From: Streptomyces pilosus
GTDB taxonomy: Bacteria; Actinomycetota; Actinomycetes; Streptomycetales; Streptomycetaceae
Direction of reading: 5' to 3'
Assembly (NCBI RefSeq): GCF_014649835.1
Contig: NZ_BMTU01000002.1
Span: 1-64,000 of the forward strand
DNA length: 64,000 nucleotides
In this document: piece by piece, positions 40,105 through 58,525 of the stretch
Layout: every line of letters begins with the position of its first letter
How positions within the stretch are numbered: position 1 is the first letter of the stretch
Notes under the pieces: model-generated
What the model saw: only the letters and a program-made list of their open reading frames with translations
What the model was told of the DNA's origin: nothing
The model's database searches: none
Made by a program: the position numbers and the translations under genes

Positions 40105-41067
40105 ATGCACATGGATTCGAGCACGGAATCGTCGTCCCGCTCCGCGATCGTCTTCCCCGGCATGGGGGCGATGTCCTTCGCGGACGTGGGCCGGTTCATG
40201 GTGGCCAACCCGCAGGCGCGGCGGTTGATCGCCATCGCGGAAGAGGTTCTCGGCTATTCACTGGTCGACGCCTACCGGAAGTCCGAGCACGACTACAGCG
40301 AAGCCGCCCAGGTCGCCTTCCTGGTCAACTCCCTGGCACTGGCGGAATGGGCCGAGACGGAACTCGGCATCACCCCCGAGCTGTGCGCCGGACCCAGTTT
40401 CGGCGGAAAGGCCGCAGCCGCCTACACCGGCTGTCTGCCCTTCTCGGACGCGGTGCTGATGACCACCCGGCTGGCCGCCTGCCAGGACGCCTACTTCGCC
40501 GAGCACCACACGGACGTGGTCACCCACTCCTTCGTCCGCACGCCCGAGCCGAAGCTCCGCGAGGTGCTCGCCGAACTCGACGCGCGCGAGGAGTGGTACG
40601 AGATCTCCTGCTACGTGGATCACGACCTGTTCATGGTCTCGCTGCGCGAGGACAGCCTCGAGTGGTTCAAGAAGCAGGTCCGCTCCCTCGGCGGGCTGTC
40701 CCTCTACACCATGCGCCCGCCGCTGCACTCGGCGCTCTTCGCCGGCCTGCGCCGCCGCGCCGAGGACGAGGTGCTGGGCAAGCTGCCCTTCGCCGACCCC
40801 CGGATGCCCGTCGTGTCCGACCACGACGGCTCCCTGCTGACCGAGGGCGACCAGATCCGCACCCTGCTGCTGGACGGCATCGTCCGGCCCATGCGCTGGC
40901 CGGACGTGGTGGCGGCCCTGCGCCTGAAGGACGTGGCGACGGTGCACGTCGCCGGACCCGACAACCTGTTCGGCCGGGTCGCCTGCACCACCGACAACTT
41001 CGACGTGGTGCGCGTCAATCCGCGCCTGGCCCTCCAGCCGCGCAGCCGGCCCCACGCCGATGCGTGA
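40105..41067 (+). CDS. vinK: Stand-alone acyltransferase moving the dipeptidyl starter to the PKS (VinK-like)
   Basis: A 320-residue FabD/AT-fold protein. The nucleophile is S98 in AGPSFGGKAA (GxSxG) and the catalytic His is H208 in RPPLHSALF. VinK transfers the alanyl-3-aminoisobutyryl group from VinL to the loading ACP of the first PKS. The Arg that selects malonyl units in ordinary ATs is not evident, consistent with an aminoacyl substrate. The start is ATG 40105 with AAAGG 8 bp upstream; ATG 40111 is a poorer alternative. vinM follows after 21 bp. Confidence 0.88.
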   Translation: MHMDSSTESSSRSAIVFPGMGAMSFADVGRFMVANPQARRLIAIAEEVLGYSLVDAYRKSEHDYSEAAQVAFLVNSLALAEWAETELGITPELCAGPSFGGKAAAAYTGCLPFSDAVLMTTRLAACQDAYFAEHHTDVVTHSFVRTPEPKLREVLAELDAREEWYEISCYVDHDLFMVSLREDSLEWFKKQVRSLGGLSLYTMRPPLHSALFAGLRRRAEDEVLGKLPFADPRMPVVSDHDGSLLTEGDQIRTLLLDGIVRPMRWPDVVAALRLKDVATVHVAGPDNLFGRVACTTDNFDVVRVNPRLALQPRSRPHADA

Positions 41068-41088
41068 CCAACCGCCCAAGGAGCATCC

Positions 41089-42636
41089 ATGTCCGAGGAG
41101 TACGGCGGCGCCCTGCACGCGCGGTTCCTGAGCGGACTCGCCCTGGCCCCCGAACGGGTCGCGGCCCGCGGACCGGGCTGGGAACTGACCTACCGGCAGC
41201 TGCACGAGCGCGCCCTCACCTGGGCCGGTGCCCTGCTGCGCGCGGCCGACGGCGACGGCCGGGGCGGGCCCGGCGCGGTCGCCGTCCTGGCCGACAAGGG
41301 ACCGGACGCGTACACCGGCGTGCTCGCGGGACTCTGCGCCGGCATGACCGTGGTGCCGATGAGCACCGGATTCCCCGCCTCCCGCATCCGGCAGATGCTG
41401 GACGCGGCCGAGGTGTCCGCAGTCGTGGCCGACGCGGCCGGCCGGGCCCTGCTCGCCGAGGCCGTCGAACCGGGCGGCCGCACCCCGCCGGTCCTGACCG
41501 CCGGGGACGGTACCCTCCGGGCCGGTGCCGCGCACGCGCTCACCGCGCCCCGCCCGGTCCGGCCCGAGGACACCGCCTACATCCTGTTCACCTCCGGGTC
41601 CACCGGCCGGCCCAAGGGCGTACGCGTCACGCACGGCGCCACCGACCACTACTTCCAGGTGCTGGGCACCCGCTATCCCTTCACCCCCGACGACGTCTTC
41701 TCCCAGACGTTCGACCTCAACTTCGACTGCTCCCTGTTCGACCTGTTCTGCGCGTGGGGCGCGGGAGCCGCGATCCAGCAGATCCCCGCGGCCGCCTACC
41801 GCGACCTGCCCGCCTTCGCCGCCTCGGCCGGACTCACCGTGTGGTTCTCCACACCCAGCGCCGTCGCCCTGGCGCGCCGCACCGGAGGTCTGGGGGAGGG
41901 GGCCCTGTCCGGCCTGCGCTGGAGTTTCTTCGCCGGCGAGGCACTGACCTGCCGGGACGCCGGCGACTGGCACCGGGCGGCCCCCCACTCCCACGTGGAG
42001 AACCTCTACGGGCCCACGGAACTGACCGTCACCGTCACCGGCCACCGCTGGTCCCCGCAGGACCGCGACGCCGGCGGCCTGGTGCCCATCGGCACCGTGC
42101 ACAAGGGGCACGACTGGCTGCTGCTCGGCGAGGACGGCGAGCCCACGCCCGACGAGGGGGAACTCGTCGTGACCGGACCGCAGATGACTCCCGGCTACCT
42201 GGACCCGGCGGACGAGGAGGGCCGCTTCCTGGAGCACGACGGCCGCCGCTGGTACCGCACGGGCGACAGGGTGCGCCGGATCCGCGGCGAGGTGCTGGCC
42301 TACGTGGACCGCCTCGACGCACAGGTCCAGGTGCAGGGCTGGCGGGTCGAGCCCGCCGAGATCGACCAGCGGCTGAGGGAAGTGACCGGCGTGCAGGACG
42401 CGGTCACCGTCGCGGTGCCCGCACCGGACGGGCAGAACGTGCTGGTCGCCTTCTACACCGGTGAACGGCTCTCCCCGTCCCTGCTCGTCCGCGGACTGCG
42501 CGACCACCTCCCGGAACGCATGATCCCGCGCCGCTTCCAGCACGTACCCGAGTTTCCCCTCAACCCCAACCGCAAGACCGACCGGAAGGCCCTGCGGGCC
42601 ACCGCGGCCGGGCTGCTGGGCACCACCACGGCCTGA
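41089..42636 (+). CDS. vinM: Aminoacyl ligase adding the alanyl cap to the starter (VinM-like)
   Basis: A 515-residue stand-alone adenylation enzyme without a carrier domain. The ATP loop is YILFTSGSTGRPKGVRVTH; other core motifs are NLYGPTELTVTV, YRTGDRVRR and the terminal Lys in NPNRKTDRKALR. VinM activates L-alanine and joins it to the amine of 3-aminoisobutyryl-VinL, protecting it during chain extension. AAGGAG precedes the ATG. It follows vinK in one operon and ends at a 48-bp palindromic terminator. Ala specificity is inferred from pathway context, not decoded from pocket residues. Confidence 0.87.
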   Translation: MSEEYGGALHARFLSGLALAPERVAARGPGWELTYRQLHERALTWAGALLRAADGDGRGGPGAVAVLADKGPDAYTGVLAGLCAGMTVVPMSTGFPASRIRQMLDAAEVSAVVADAAGRALLAEAVEPGGRTPPVLTAGDGTLRAGAAHALTAPRPVRPEDTAYILFTSGSTGRPKGVRVTHGATDHYFQVLGTRYPFTPDDVFSQTFDLNFDCSLFDLFCAWGAGAAIQQIPAAAYRDLPAFAASAGLTVWFSTPSAVALARRTGGLGEGALSGLRWSFFAGEALTCRDAGDWHRAAPHSHVENLYGPTELTVTVTGHRWSPQDRDAGGLVPIGTVHKGHDWLLLGEDGEPTPDEGELVVTGPQMTPGYLDPADEEGRFLEHDGRRWYRTGDRVRRIRGEVLAYVDRLDAQVQVQGWRVEPAEIDQRLREVTGVQDAVTVAVPAPDGQNVLVAFYTGERLSPSLLVRGLRDHLPERMIPRRFQHVPEFPLNPNRKTDRKALRATAAGLLGTTTA

Positions 42637-42655
42637 GCAACGCGACCACGCGGCA

Positions 42656-42703
42656 CCGCCCGTGCGGGCCGCGCACCGACCGGTGCGCGGCCCGCACGGG
42701 CGG
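42656..42703. terminator. 48-bp near-loopless palindrome between vinM and vinB
   Basis: Perfect 23-bp arms (42656-42678 and 42681-42703) flank the dinucleotide AC. It lies between the converging ends of vinM and vinB, so it is a bidirectional terminator. Confidence 0.8.
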
Positions 42704-42709
42704 CTCGGC

Positions 42710-43690
42710 TCACGCCGTCGGCGGCTCCGCGCACAGCGGTTTCCACCACGCCGGATGGTCGACGTACCAGCGGACCGTGGCGGCCAGACCCTCGTCGAAG
42801 GGGACACGCGACCGGAAGCCCAGGGCCCGCAGCTTGCCGTCGTCCAGGGAGTACCGCCGGTCGTGCCCCTTGCGGTCCGGTACCCGCCGCACCATCTCCG
42901 GGCCGGCGTCCAGAGCCCGGAGCAGCCGCTCGGTCAGCTCCAGGTTGGTCAGTTCCGTCCCCCCGGCGATGTGGTGCACCTCGCCCGGCACGCCCCGCTC
43001 GGCCACCAGCTGGATGCCCCGGCAGTGGTCGTCCACGTGGATCCAGTCCCGGACGTTCAGCCCGTCCCCGTACAGCGGTACCGGGCGGCGCTCCAGCAGA
43101 CGGGTCACGAACAGCGGGATGACCTTCTCCGGGTACTGGTAGGGCCCGTAGTTGTTGCCGCACCGGGTCACCCGCACGTCCAGCCCGTGGGTGCGCGCGT
43201 ACGACAGCGCCAGCAGATCCCCGCCCGCCTTCGCCGCCGCGTACGGGGAGTTCGGCGCCAACGGCGCCTCCTCCGTCCACGAACCCGTGTCGATCGAGCC
43301 GTACACCTCGTCCGTTGACACGTGCACCAGCCGCGTTCCCGCCGCCAGACACGCCGCGGCCAGCCGGTGCGCCCCCACCGCGTTCGTCAGGGCGAAGACG
43401 TCCGCCCCCGTGATCGACCGGTCCACATGGGTCTCGGCCGCGAAGTTGACCACCACGTCGTGACCCGGGACCACCGAGGCCAGCAACTCGCTGTCGCAGA
43501 TGTCCCCCCGCACGAAGGCGTACCCGCCCGCCACCGGTTCGAGGTTCGCCAGGTTGCCGGCGTACGCCAGCTTGTCCAGGACGGTCACCTCGACGTCCGC
43601 CCAGGCGGGGTACCCGCCGGTGAGCAGGGTGCGCACATAGTGCGAGCCGATGAACCCGGCTCCTCCCGTCACCAGAACCCGCTTCACCAT
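42710..43690 (-). CDS. vinB: TDP-glucose 4,6-dehydratase
   Basis: A 326-residue extended short-chain dehydrogenase. The NAD motif is VLVTGGAGFIGSHYVRTLL; the catalytic segment VHVSTDEVYG carries the Asp-Glu pair, with YAAAK as the Tyr-x-x-x-Lys pair. It makes TDP-4-keto-6-deoxyglucose, the common precursor of the deoxyaminosugar. The start is ATG 43690, overlapping the end of the aldo/keto reductase gene by 7 nt. It is the last gene of the vinD-vinE-vinB operon. Confidence 0.93.
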   Translation of the reverse strand: MVKRVLVTGGAGFIGSHYVRTLLTGGYPAWADVEVTVLDKLAYAGNLANLEPVAGGYAFVRGDICDSELLASVVPGHDVVVNFAAETHVDRSITGADVFALTNAVGAHRLAAACLAAGTRLVHVSTDEVYGSIDTGSWTEEAPLAPNSPYAAAKAGGDLLALSYARTHGLDVRVTRCGNNYGPYQYPEKVIPLFVTRLLERRPVPLYGDGLNVRDWIHVDDHCRGIQLVAERGVPGEVHHIAGGTELTNLELTERLLRALDAGPEMVRRVPDRKGHDRRYSLDDGKLRALGFRSRVPFDEGLAATVRWYVDHPAWWKPLCAEPPTA

Positions 43691-44700
43691 GCCCACGCCT
43701 CCGGTCCCGGTCCGCCGTTGCCGAGCGGGGGGAACAGCTCCTCCAGCGCGGCCAGCAGGTCCTCGTCCAGCCGCAGGCCCAGTGCCCGCCGCGCCCCGTC
43801 CAACTGCGCCATGGTGCGCGGTCCGACCACCACCGAGGTCACCCCCGGACGGTTCAGCACCCAGGCCAGGCCGACCTCCGCCGGATCGAGTCCCGCGTCC
43901 GCGCACAGCTTCTCGTAGCGGGTCACCGCGGTGCGGTGCTGTTCCAGCGCCACCGAGGCCCGGCCCTGCGCGGTCTTCACCGCGGTGCCGTCGGCCAGCT
44001 TGCGCAGCGCCCCGCCGAGCAGACCGCCGTGCAGCGGTGACCAGACCAGGATCCCGATGCCGTACGCCTGCGCGGCCGGCACCAGCTCCAACTCCACGTA
44101 CCGGGTCACCAGGTTGTACACGCACTGCTCGGAGACGATGCCCAGGAAGTGCCGCCGGTCGGCCGCCTCCTGCGCCGCCGCCAGGTGCCAGCCCGCGAAG
44201 TTGGACGACCCCACGTACCGGATCTTGCCCTGCTGGACCAGCACCTCCATGGCCTGCCACACCTCCTCCCAGGAGGCCGCGCGGTCCACGTGGTGCATCT
44301 GGTACAGGTCGATCCAGTCCGTGCCCAGCCGCCGCAGCGAGTTCTCGCAGCCCGCGATGATGTGCCGGGCCGACAGCCCCTGGTCGTTGGGCAGGTCGCT
44401 CATCGGGTTGAACACCTTGGTGCCCAGCACCACCCGCTCACGCCGGCCGCCGCCCTGGGCGAACCACGCGCCGATCAGTTCCTCCGTGAACCCCTTGTGC
44501 TGCTGCCAGCCGTACTGGTCGGCCGTGTCGAAGAAGTTGATGCCGCGCTCCAGCGCCTCGTCCATCAGGGCGAACGCCTCTTCGCGCGTGGTACGGACCC
44601 CCAGGTTCAGCGTGCCCAGGCACAGCCTGCTCACCTGCAGCGCCGTGCGCCCCAGCCGTGTGTACGCCATGGCGTCCGCGCCGTCGTGTGTTGCGGTCAT
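43684..44700 (-). CDS. vinE: Aldo/keto reductase, TDP-hexose 3-ketoreductase (VinE-like)
   Basis: A 338-residue NADPH-dependent aldo/keto reductase. The tetrad is visible as Asp and Tyr in FFDTADQYGW, Lys in VVLGTKVFNP and His in LYQMHHVDRA. In the pathway it reduces the 3-keto group left by the 2,3-dehydratase, completing 2-deoxygenation. The start is ATG 44700 (MTATHDGADAM), coupled to the vinD stop by ATGA; an internal ATG at 44670 starts the recognisable domain (AYTRLGRTALQVSRLC). Position between vinD and vinB supports the role. Confidence 0.88.
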   Translation of the reverse strand: MTATHDGADAMAYTRLGRTALQVSRLCLGTLNLGVRTTREEAFALMDEALERGINFFDTADQYGWQQHKGFTEELIGAWFAQGGGRRERVVLGTKVFNPMSDLPNDQGLSARHIIAGCENSLRRLGTDWIDLYQMHHVDRAASWEEVWQAMEVLVQQGKIRYVGSSNFAGWHLAAAQEAADRRHFLGIVSEQCVYNLVTRYVELELVPAAQAYGIGILVWSPLHGGLLGGALRKLADGTAVKTAQGRASVALEQHRTAVTRYEKLCADAGLDPAEVGLAWVLNRPGVTSVVVGPRTMAQLDGARRALGLRLDEDLLAALEELFPPLGNGGPGPEAWAW

Positions 44701-46181
44701 CGTGCCGGGGCCTCCTCGCCCGTGCCGGTCGCCCGCCTGCCGCCGGCCAGACTGTGCAGGCAGGCGACGAGACTGCGGGCCTCGATGTTCAGGTAGTGAC
44801 CGTGCCGGAGCAGCCCGGCGAGCTGGTGCAGGGCGACCCAGCGGAAGGTGTCGTCCTCGATCCGGTGGTCGCCGTGCCAGTCGACGATCAGATAGCGGTT
44901 GACCGCGTGGTGGAACCGGCCCCCCTCCTCCGACAGCCGGCTGTCGAAGAGGACCCGCTCCGCCGGCGCGCCCAGCACCTCGTCCAGGAAGCGCAGCTGC
45001 GGCGCACCAGGCGCCTGCGCGTAGTTCGACGGCACGCACTGTACCGTCGGCGCCAGCTCCACCTTGTCGATCAGGCCCGCCTGGGTACGGGCGTTGACCA
45101 GGGCGTGCACCACCCCGCCGATCTCGGCGACGAGGAACGCCACCACGCCCTGCGCGACGGGTTCGATCAGGGGCTGCGTCCACTGCCGCACCTCACGCCC
45201 CGAGGCCCGCACGTCCACTCCGATCACCCGGAAGAACCGCCCGTCCTCGTGGGCCACGGACTCCTCGGTGCGCTTCCAGCCGCGCACCCCGTCCAGCGGC
45301 ACGCGCCGCACCGACAGGTCGCTGCCGGCCCGCAGGCCCGCCAGCCAGCTGAGGACCTCCCCGGTGGAGTGCACGGCGCCCGTCCCGTCCGCGCAGGACC
45401 GCAGCACGGCCGTGGGCGCCGTCACCGACGCGTCGGCGCCGCCGAAGGGCAGGCACGCCAGGACCGACCGGGCATCCATGTTGATCACGTCGTCCTCGGC
45501 CAGCAGCCGGTGGATCTGCCCCAGGGTGAGCCACCGGAAGCTCTCCCCGGCCTCGAACTCCTCCGCCACCTCCACCACGATGTTCCGGTTCCGCTTCCCG
45601 GCGAACCACGACCCCTGCTCCGACTGGAGCGAGTCGGCCAGCACACGGTGCCGCTCCGGCCGCTGGAAGAACTCCAGGTACGGCACCGAAGCGCCCCGGT
45701 GCACCCGGCTGTAGTTGCTGCGCGTCGCCTGCACGGTGGGGGACAACTGCACCCCGTTGTGGTTGCCCGGCTCGTTCTTGGCCTGCATCAGGAAGTGCAG
45801 CACCCCGCCGAACTCCCTGGCGACCAGCCCCAGGATGCCGATCTCCGGCTGCCGGATCACCGGCTGCTCCCAGCCCCGCGCACCACCGTCGACGTACTCG
45901 GCCGCCAGCCCTTCCACCGAGAAGAAGCGCCCCGAGTCGTGCACCAGGTTGCCGGTGCCCGGCTCGGAGTGCCAGCCGGACAGCTCGGCCAGCGCGATCC
46001 TGCGGACCTCGGCGACGTCCTCACGCACCCGCCCGGCGTACCAGTCCCCGAACTCCCGGTTGCCGGTGGCCACCCCCTCCACCGCGAGCGCCGACTCGGC
46101 CATCCGCGCGGCCGTGCGCATCGCGCCCTGCCGGTCGGGCGGCCTCAACGGCGACGCCACCGCGGGAAATACATCGGCCAT
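44697..46181 (-). CDS. vinD: TDP-hexose 2,3-dehydratase (VinD-like)
   Basis: A 494-residue enzyme built from two repeated dehydratase units, about residues 15-255 and 260-490. Each ends in the same pattern: VQLSPTVQATRSNYSRVH in the first and VELAPTVQCVPSNYAQAP in the second. Internal duplication is normal for NDP-hexose 2,3-dehydratases (TylX3, DesV-pathway type). It eliminates water from TDP-4-keto-6-deoxyglucose at C2-C3, starting 2-deoxygenation. The start is ATG 46181. It is the first gene of an operon running leftwards through vinE and vinB. Confidence 0.9.
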   Translation of the reverse strand: MADVFPAVASPLRPPDRQGAMRTAARMAESALAVEGVATGNREFGDWYAGRVREDVAEVRRIALAELSGWHSEPGTGNLVHDSGRFFSVEGLAAEYVDGGARGWEQPVIRQPEIGILGLVAREFGGVLHFLMQAKNEPGNHNGVQLSPTVQATRSNYSRVHRGASVPYLEFFQRPERHRVLADSLQSEQGSWFAGKRNRNIVVEVAEEFEAGESFRWLTLGQIHRLLAEDDVINMDARSVLACLPFGGADASVTAPTAVLRSCADGTGAVHSTGEVLSWLAGLRAGSDLSVRRVPLDGVRGWKRTEESVAHEDGRFFRVIGVDVRASGREVRQWTQPLIEPVAQGVVAFLVAEIGGVVHALVNARTQAGLIDKVELAPTVQCVPSNYAQAPGAPQLRFLDEVLGAPAERVLFDSRLSEEGGRFHHAVNRYLIVDWHGDHRIEDDTFRWVALHQLAGLLRHGHYLNIEARSLVACLHSLAGGRRATGTGEEAPAR

Positions 46182-46267
46182 GGGAGATCCCCTTCGGTCG
46201 TACCTTTCCCATTCACCGGCGAGCCTAATAAGGGGAGGGCACCACGGGAATGATCCAGGACCCCGCT

Positions 46268-46273
46268 ATTATC
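46268..46273 (-). promoter_or_regulatory. Possible -10 box of the vinD-vinE-vinB operon
   Basis: GATAAT on the minus strand, about 87 bp upstream of vinD. No good TAGGGG box sits at the expected distance; CGGGGG (46303-46298) ends 24 bp before it and could be a degenerate version. Confidence 0.3.
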
Positions 46274-46363
46274 GTCCCCCGTCACGGTCAGCGTGTTCCC
46301 CCGGAGAATAGGGGTGGCCTCCCGCAGCCCACTTCGCCCACCGCGGCCTGCGGCGGCACGAGG

Positions 46364-46420
46364 TAGGGGGTGGCCCCGGACACCTAGGGGTTAACACGGT
46401 CCGTTCCCGCTCTTTATGCT
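46364..46420 (+). promoter_or_regulatory. vinF promoter with paired TAGGGG boxes
   Basis: TAGGGG at 46364-46369 and 46385-46390 (21 bp apart). The proximal box ends 24 bp before a -10 TATGCT (46415-46420). The GTG start of vinF is 7 bp after the -10 box, so the message should be leaderless. A third TAGGGG lies at 46309-46314. Confidence 0.65.
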
Positions 46421-46426
46421 CCCCCC

Positions 46427-47602
46427 GTGTTCCGACTTCCCGTATTCCGCGAGCCACTGCACGTAGGCCGCCCCAATATCGGCGACCGTGAAAAACTCCG
46501 GGAAAAAATCGACGATGCGCTGAACCGCAGGTGGCTGAGCAGCGGCCCGCTCGTGCGTGAACTCGAGGAGCGGGTCGCCGCGCTGGCCGGCACCGCCCAC
46601 GCCGTCGCGACGTGCAACGCGACCATCGCCCTGCAGCTCGCGGCCCGCGCCGCCGGCGTGCGGCCCGGCGCCGAGGTGATCGTCCCGTCCTTCACGTGGG
46701 TGGCCACCCCGCACGCGCTGGACTGGATCGGTCTCACGCCCGTCTTCTGCGACGTCGACGAGGAGACCGCCGGCATCGACCCGGCGCACGCCGAGAAGCT
46801 CATCGGCCCCGGCACCGGCGCCATCCTCGGCGTGCACGCCTTCGGCCGCCCCTGCCCGGTCGACGAGCTCACCGAACTCGCCGACCGCCACGGACTGCCC
46901 CTGCTGTTCGACGCCGCCCACGCCCTCGGCTCCACCCACCACGGCCGCCCGATCGGTGGCTTCGGCGACGCCGAGGTCTTCTCCTTCCACGCCACGAAGT
47001 TCATCAACAGCTTCGAGGGCGGAGCCCTGGTCACCGACGACCCCGACATCGCCGAACGCGCCCGCGCCATGCGCAACTTCGGCATCGGCGAGGACCGGGA
47101 CGTGATCTCCTCCGGCACCAACGCCAAGATGAGCGAGGCCAGCGCCGCCATGGGACTGGTCTCCCTGGACCGCGTCGACACCCTGATCGAGCAGAACACC
47201 CGCAACCACCGCCTCTACGAGGAGGGACTGGCGGGACTGCCCGGCATCTCGGTCCGCGGACAGGCGCCGGGGGAGCGGGCCAACCACCAGTACCTGGTCG
47301 TCGAGATCGACCAGGCACGGGCCGGCGTGCACGCCGACCAGGTGCGCGCCGTACTGGAACGCCACAACGTGCTCTCACGCCGCTACTTCCACCCCTGCTG
47401 CCACCAGCTCGCCCCCTACCGCGACCGGCCGGACACCCATGCCCCCCTGCCGCTGCCGCGCTCCGAGGCACTGGCCGAGCGGGTGCTGGCACTGCCGACC
47501 GGCGAAGTCATCGGCGCGGAGGAGATCGACGGCGTCTGCCGCATCATCCGCTGGGCCGTCGAGACCGGCGGTGCGGACGGCGACCCGGGCACGACGGACT
47601 GA
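46427..47602 (+). CDS. vinF: TDP-hexose aminotransferase (DegT/DnrJ/EryC1/StrS family, VinF-like)
   Basis: A 391-residue PLP aminotransferase. The N-terminal [15 protein letters not shown], the segment [17 protein letters not shown] (PLP-binding Asp) and the catalytic Lys in [17 protein letters not shown] match the sugar aminotransferase family. It should install the 4-amino group on the TDP-2,6-dideoxy-4-ketohexose. The start is GTG 46427: no Shine-Dalgarno sequence precedes it, and a -10 box ends 7 bp upstream, indicating leaderless translation. The PKS genes follow on the same strand. Confidence 0.9.
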   Translation: MFRLPVFREPLHVGRPNIGDREKLREKIDDALNRRWLSSGPLVRELEERVAALAGTAHAVATCNATIALQLAARAAGVRPGAEVIVPSFTWVATPHALDWIGLTPVFCDVDEETAGIDPAHAEKLIGPGTGAILGVHAFGRPCPVDELTELADRHGLPLLFDAAHALGSTHHGRPIGGFGDAEVFSFHATKFINSFEGGALVTDDPDIAERARAMRNFGIGEDRDVISSGTNAKMSEASAAMGLVSLDRVDTLIEQNTRNHRLYEEGLAGLPGISVRGQAPGERANHQYLVVEIDQARAGVHADQVRAVLERHNVLSRRYFHPCCHQLAPYRDRPDTHAPLPLPRSEALAERVLALPTGEVIGAEEIDGVCRIIRWAVETGGADGDPGTTD

Positions 47603-47657
47603 CACGACGGACAGACACGACGGGAACGCCGGCCGCTCCGCGCGGCCGCGCCACGAC

Positions 47658-47682
47658 GGGCCGGGTCCGCGACACCCGGCCC
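47658..47682 (+). terminator. Hairpin between vinF and the first PKS gene
   Basis: GGGCCGGGT (47658-47666) pairs perfectly with ACCCGGCCC (47674-47682). It could reduce read-through from vinF into the PKS genes; no separate PKS promoter with TAGGGG boxes was seen here. Confidence 0.5.
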
Positions 47683-47712
47683 CACCCATGTACTGAAGAG
47701 GCTGGTGTGCGG

Positions 47713-58491
<10,779 letters not shown>

Positions 58492-58525
58492 CGCACCTGT
58501 GGTACCTGACGAAACGGTGGGACCG

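Noticed and set aside
27273-42703. Large palindromes as CRISPR repeats, insertion-sequence ends or attachment sites
   Set aside because: Each is a single different sequence at a gene end, without spacers, transposase genes, target duplications or tRNA fragments nearby.
46261-46273. TAGCGGGG on the minus strand as the LAL box of vinD
   Set aside because: It has no matching -10 box 23-24 bp downstream and no second copy; a degenerate CGGGGG further up fits slightly better but is weak.
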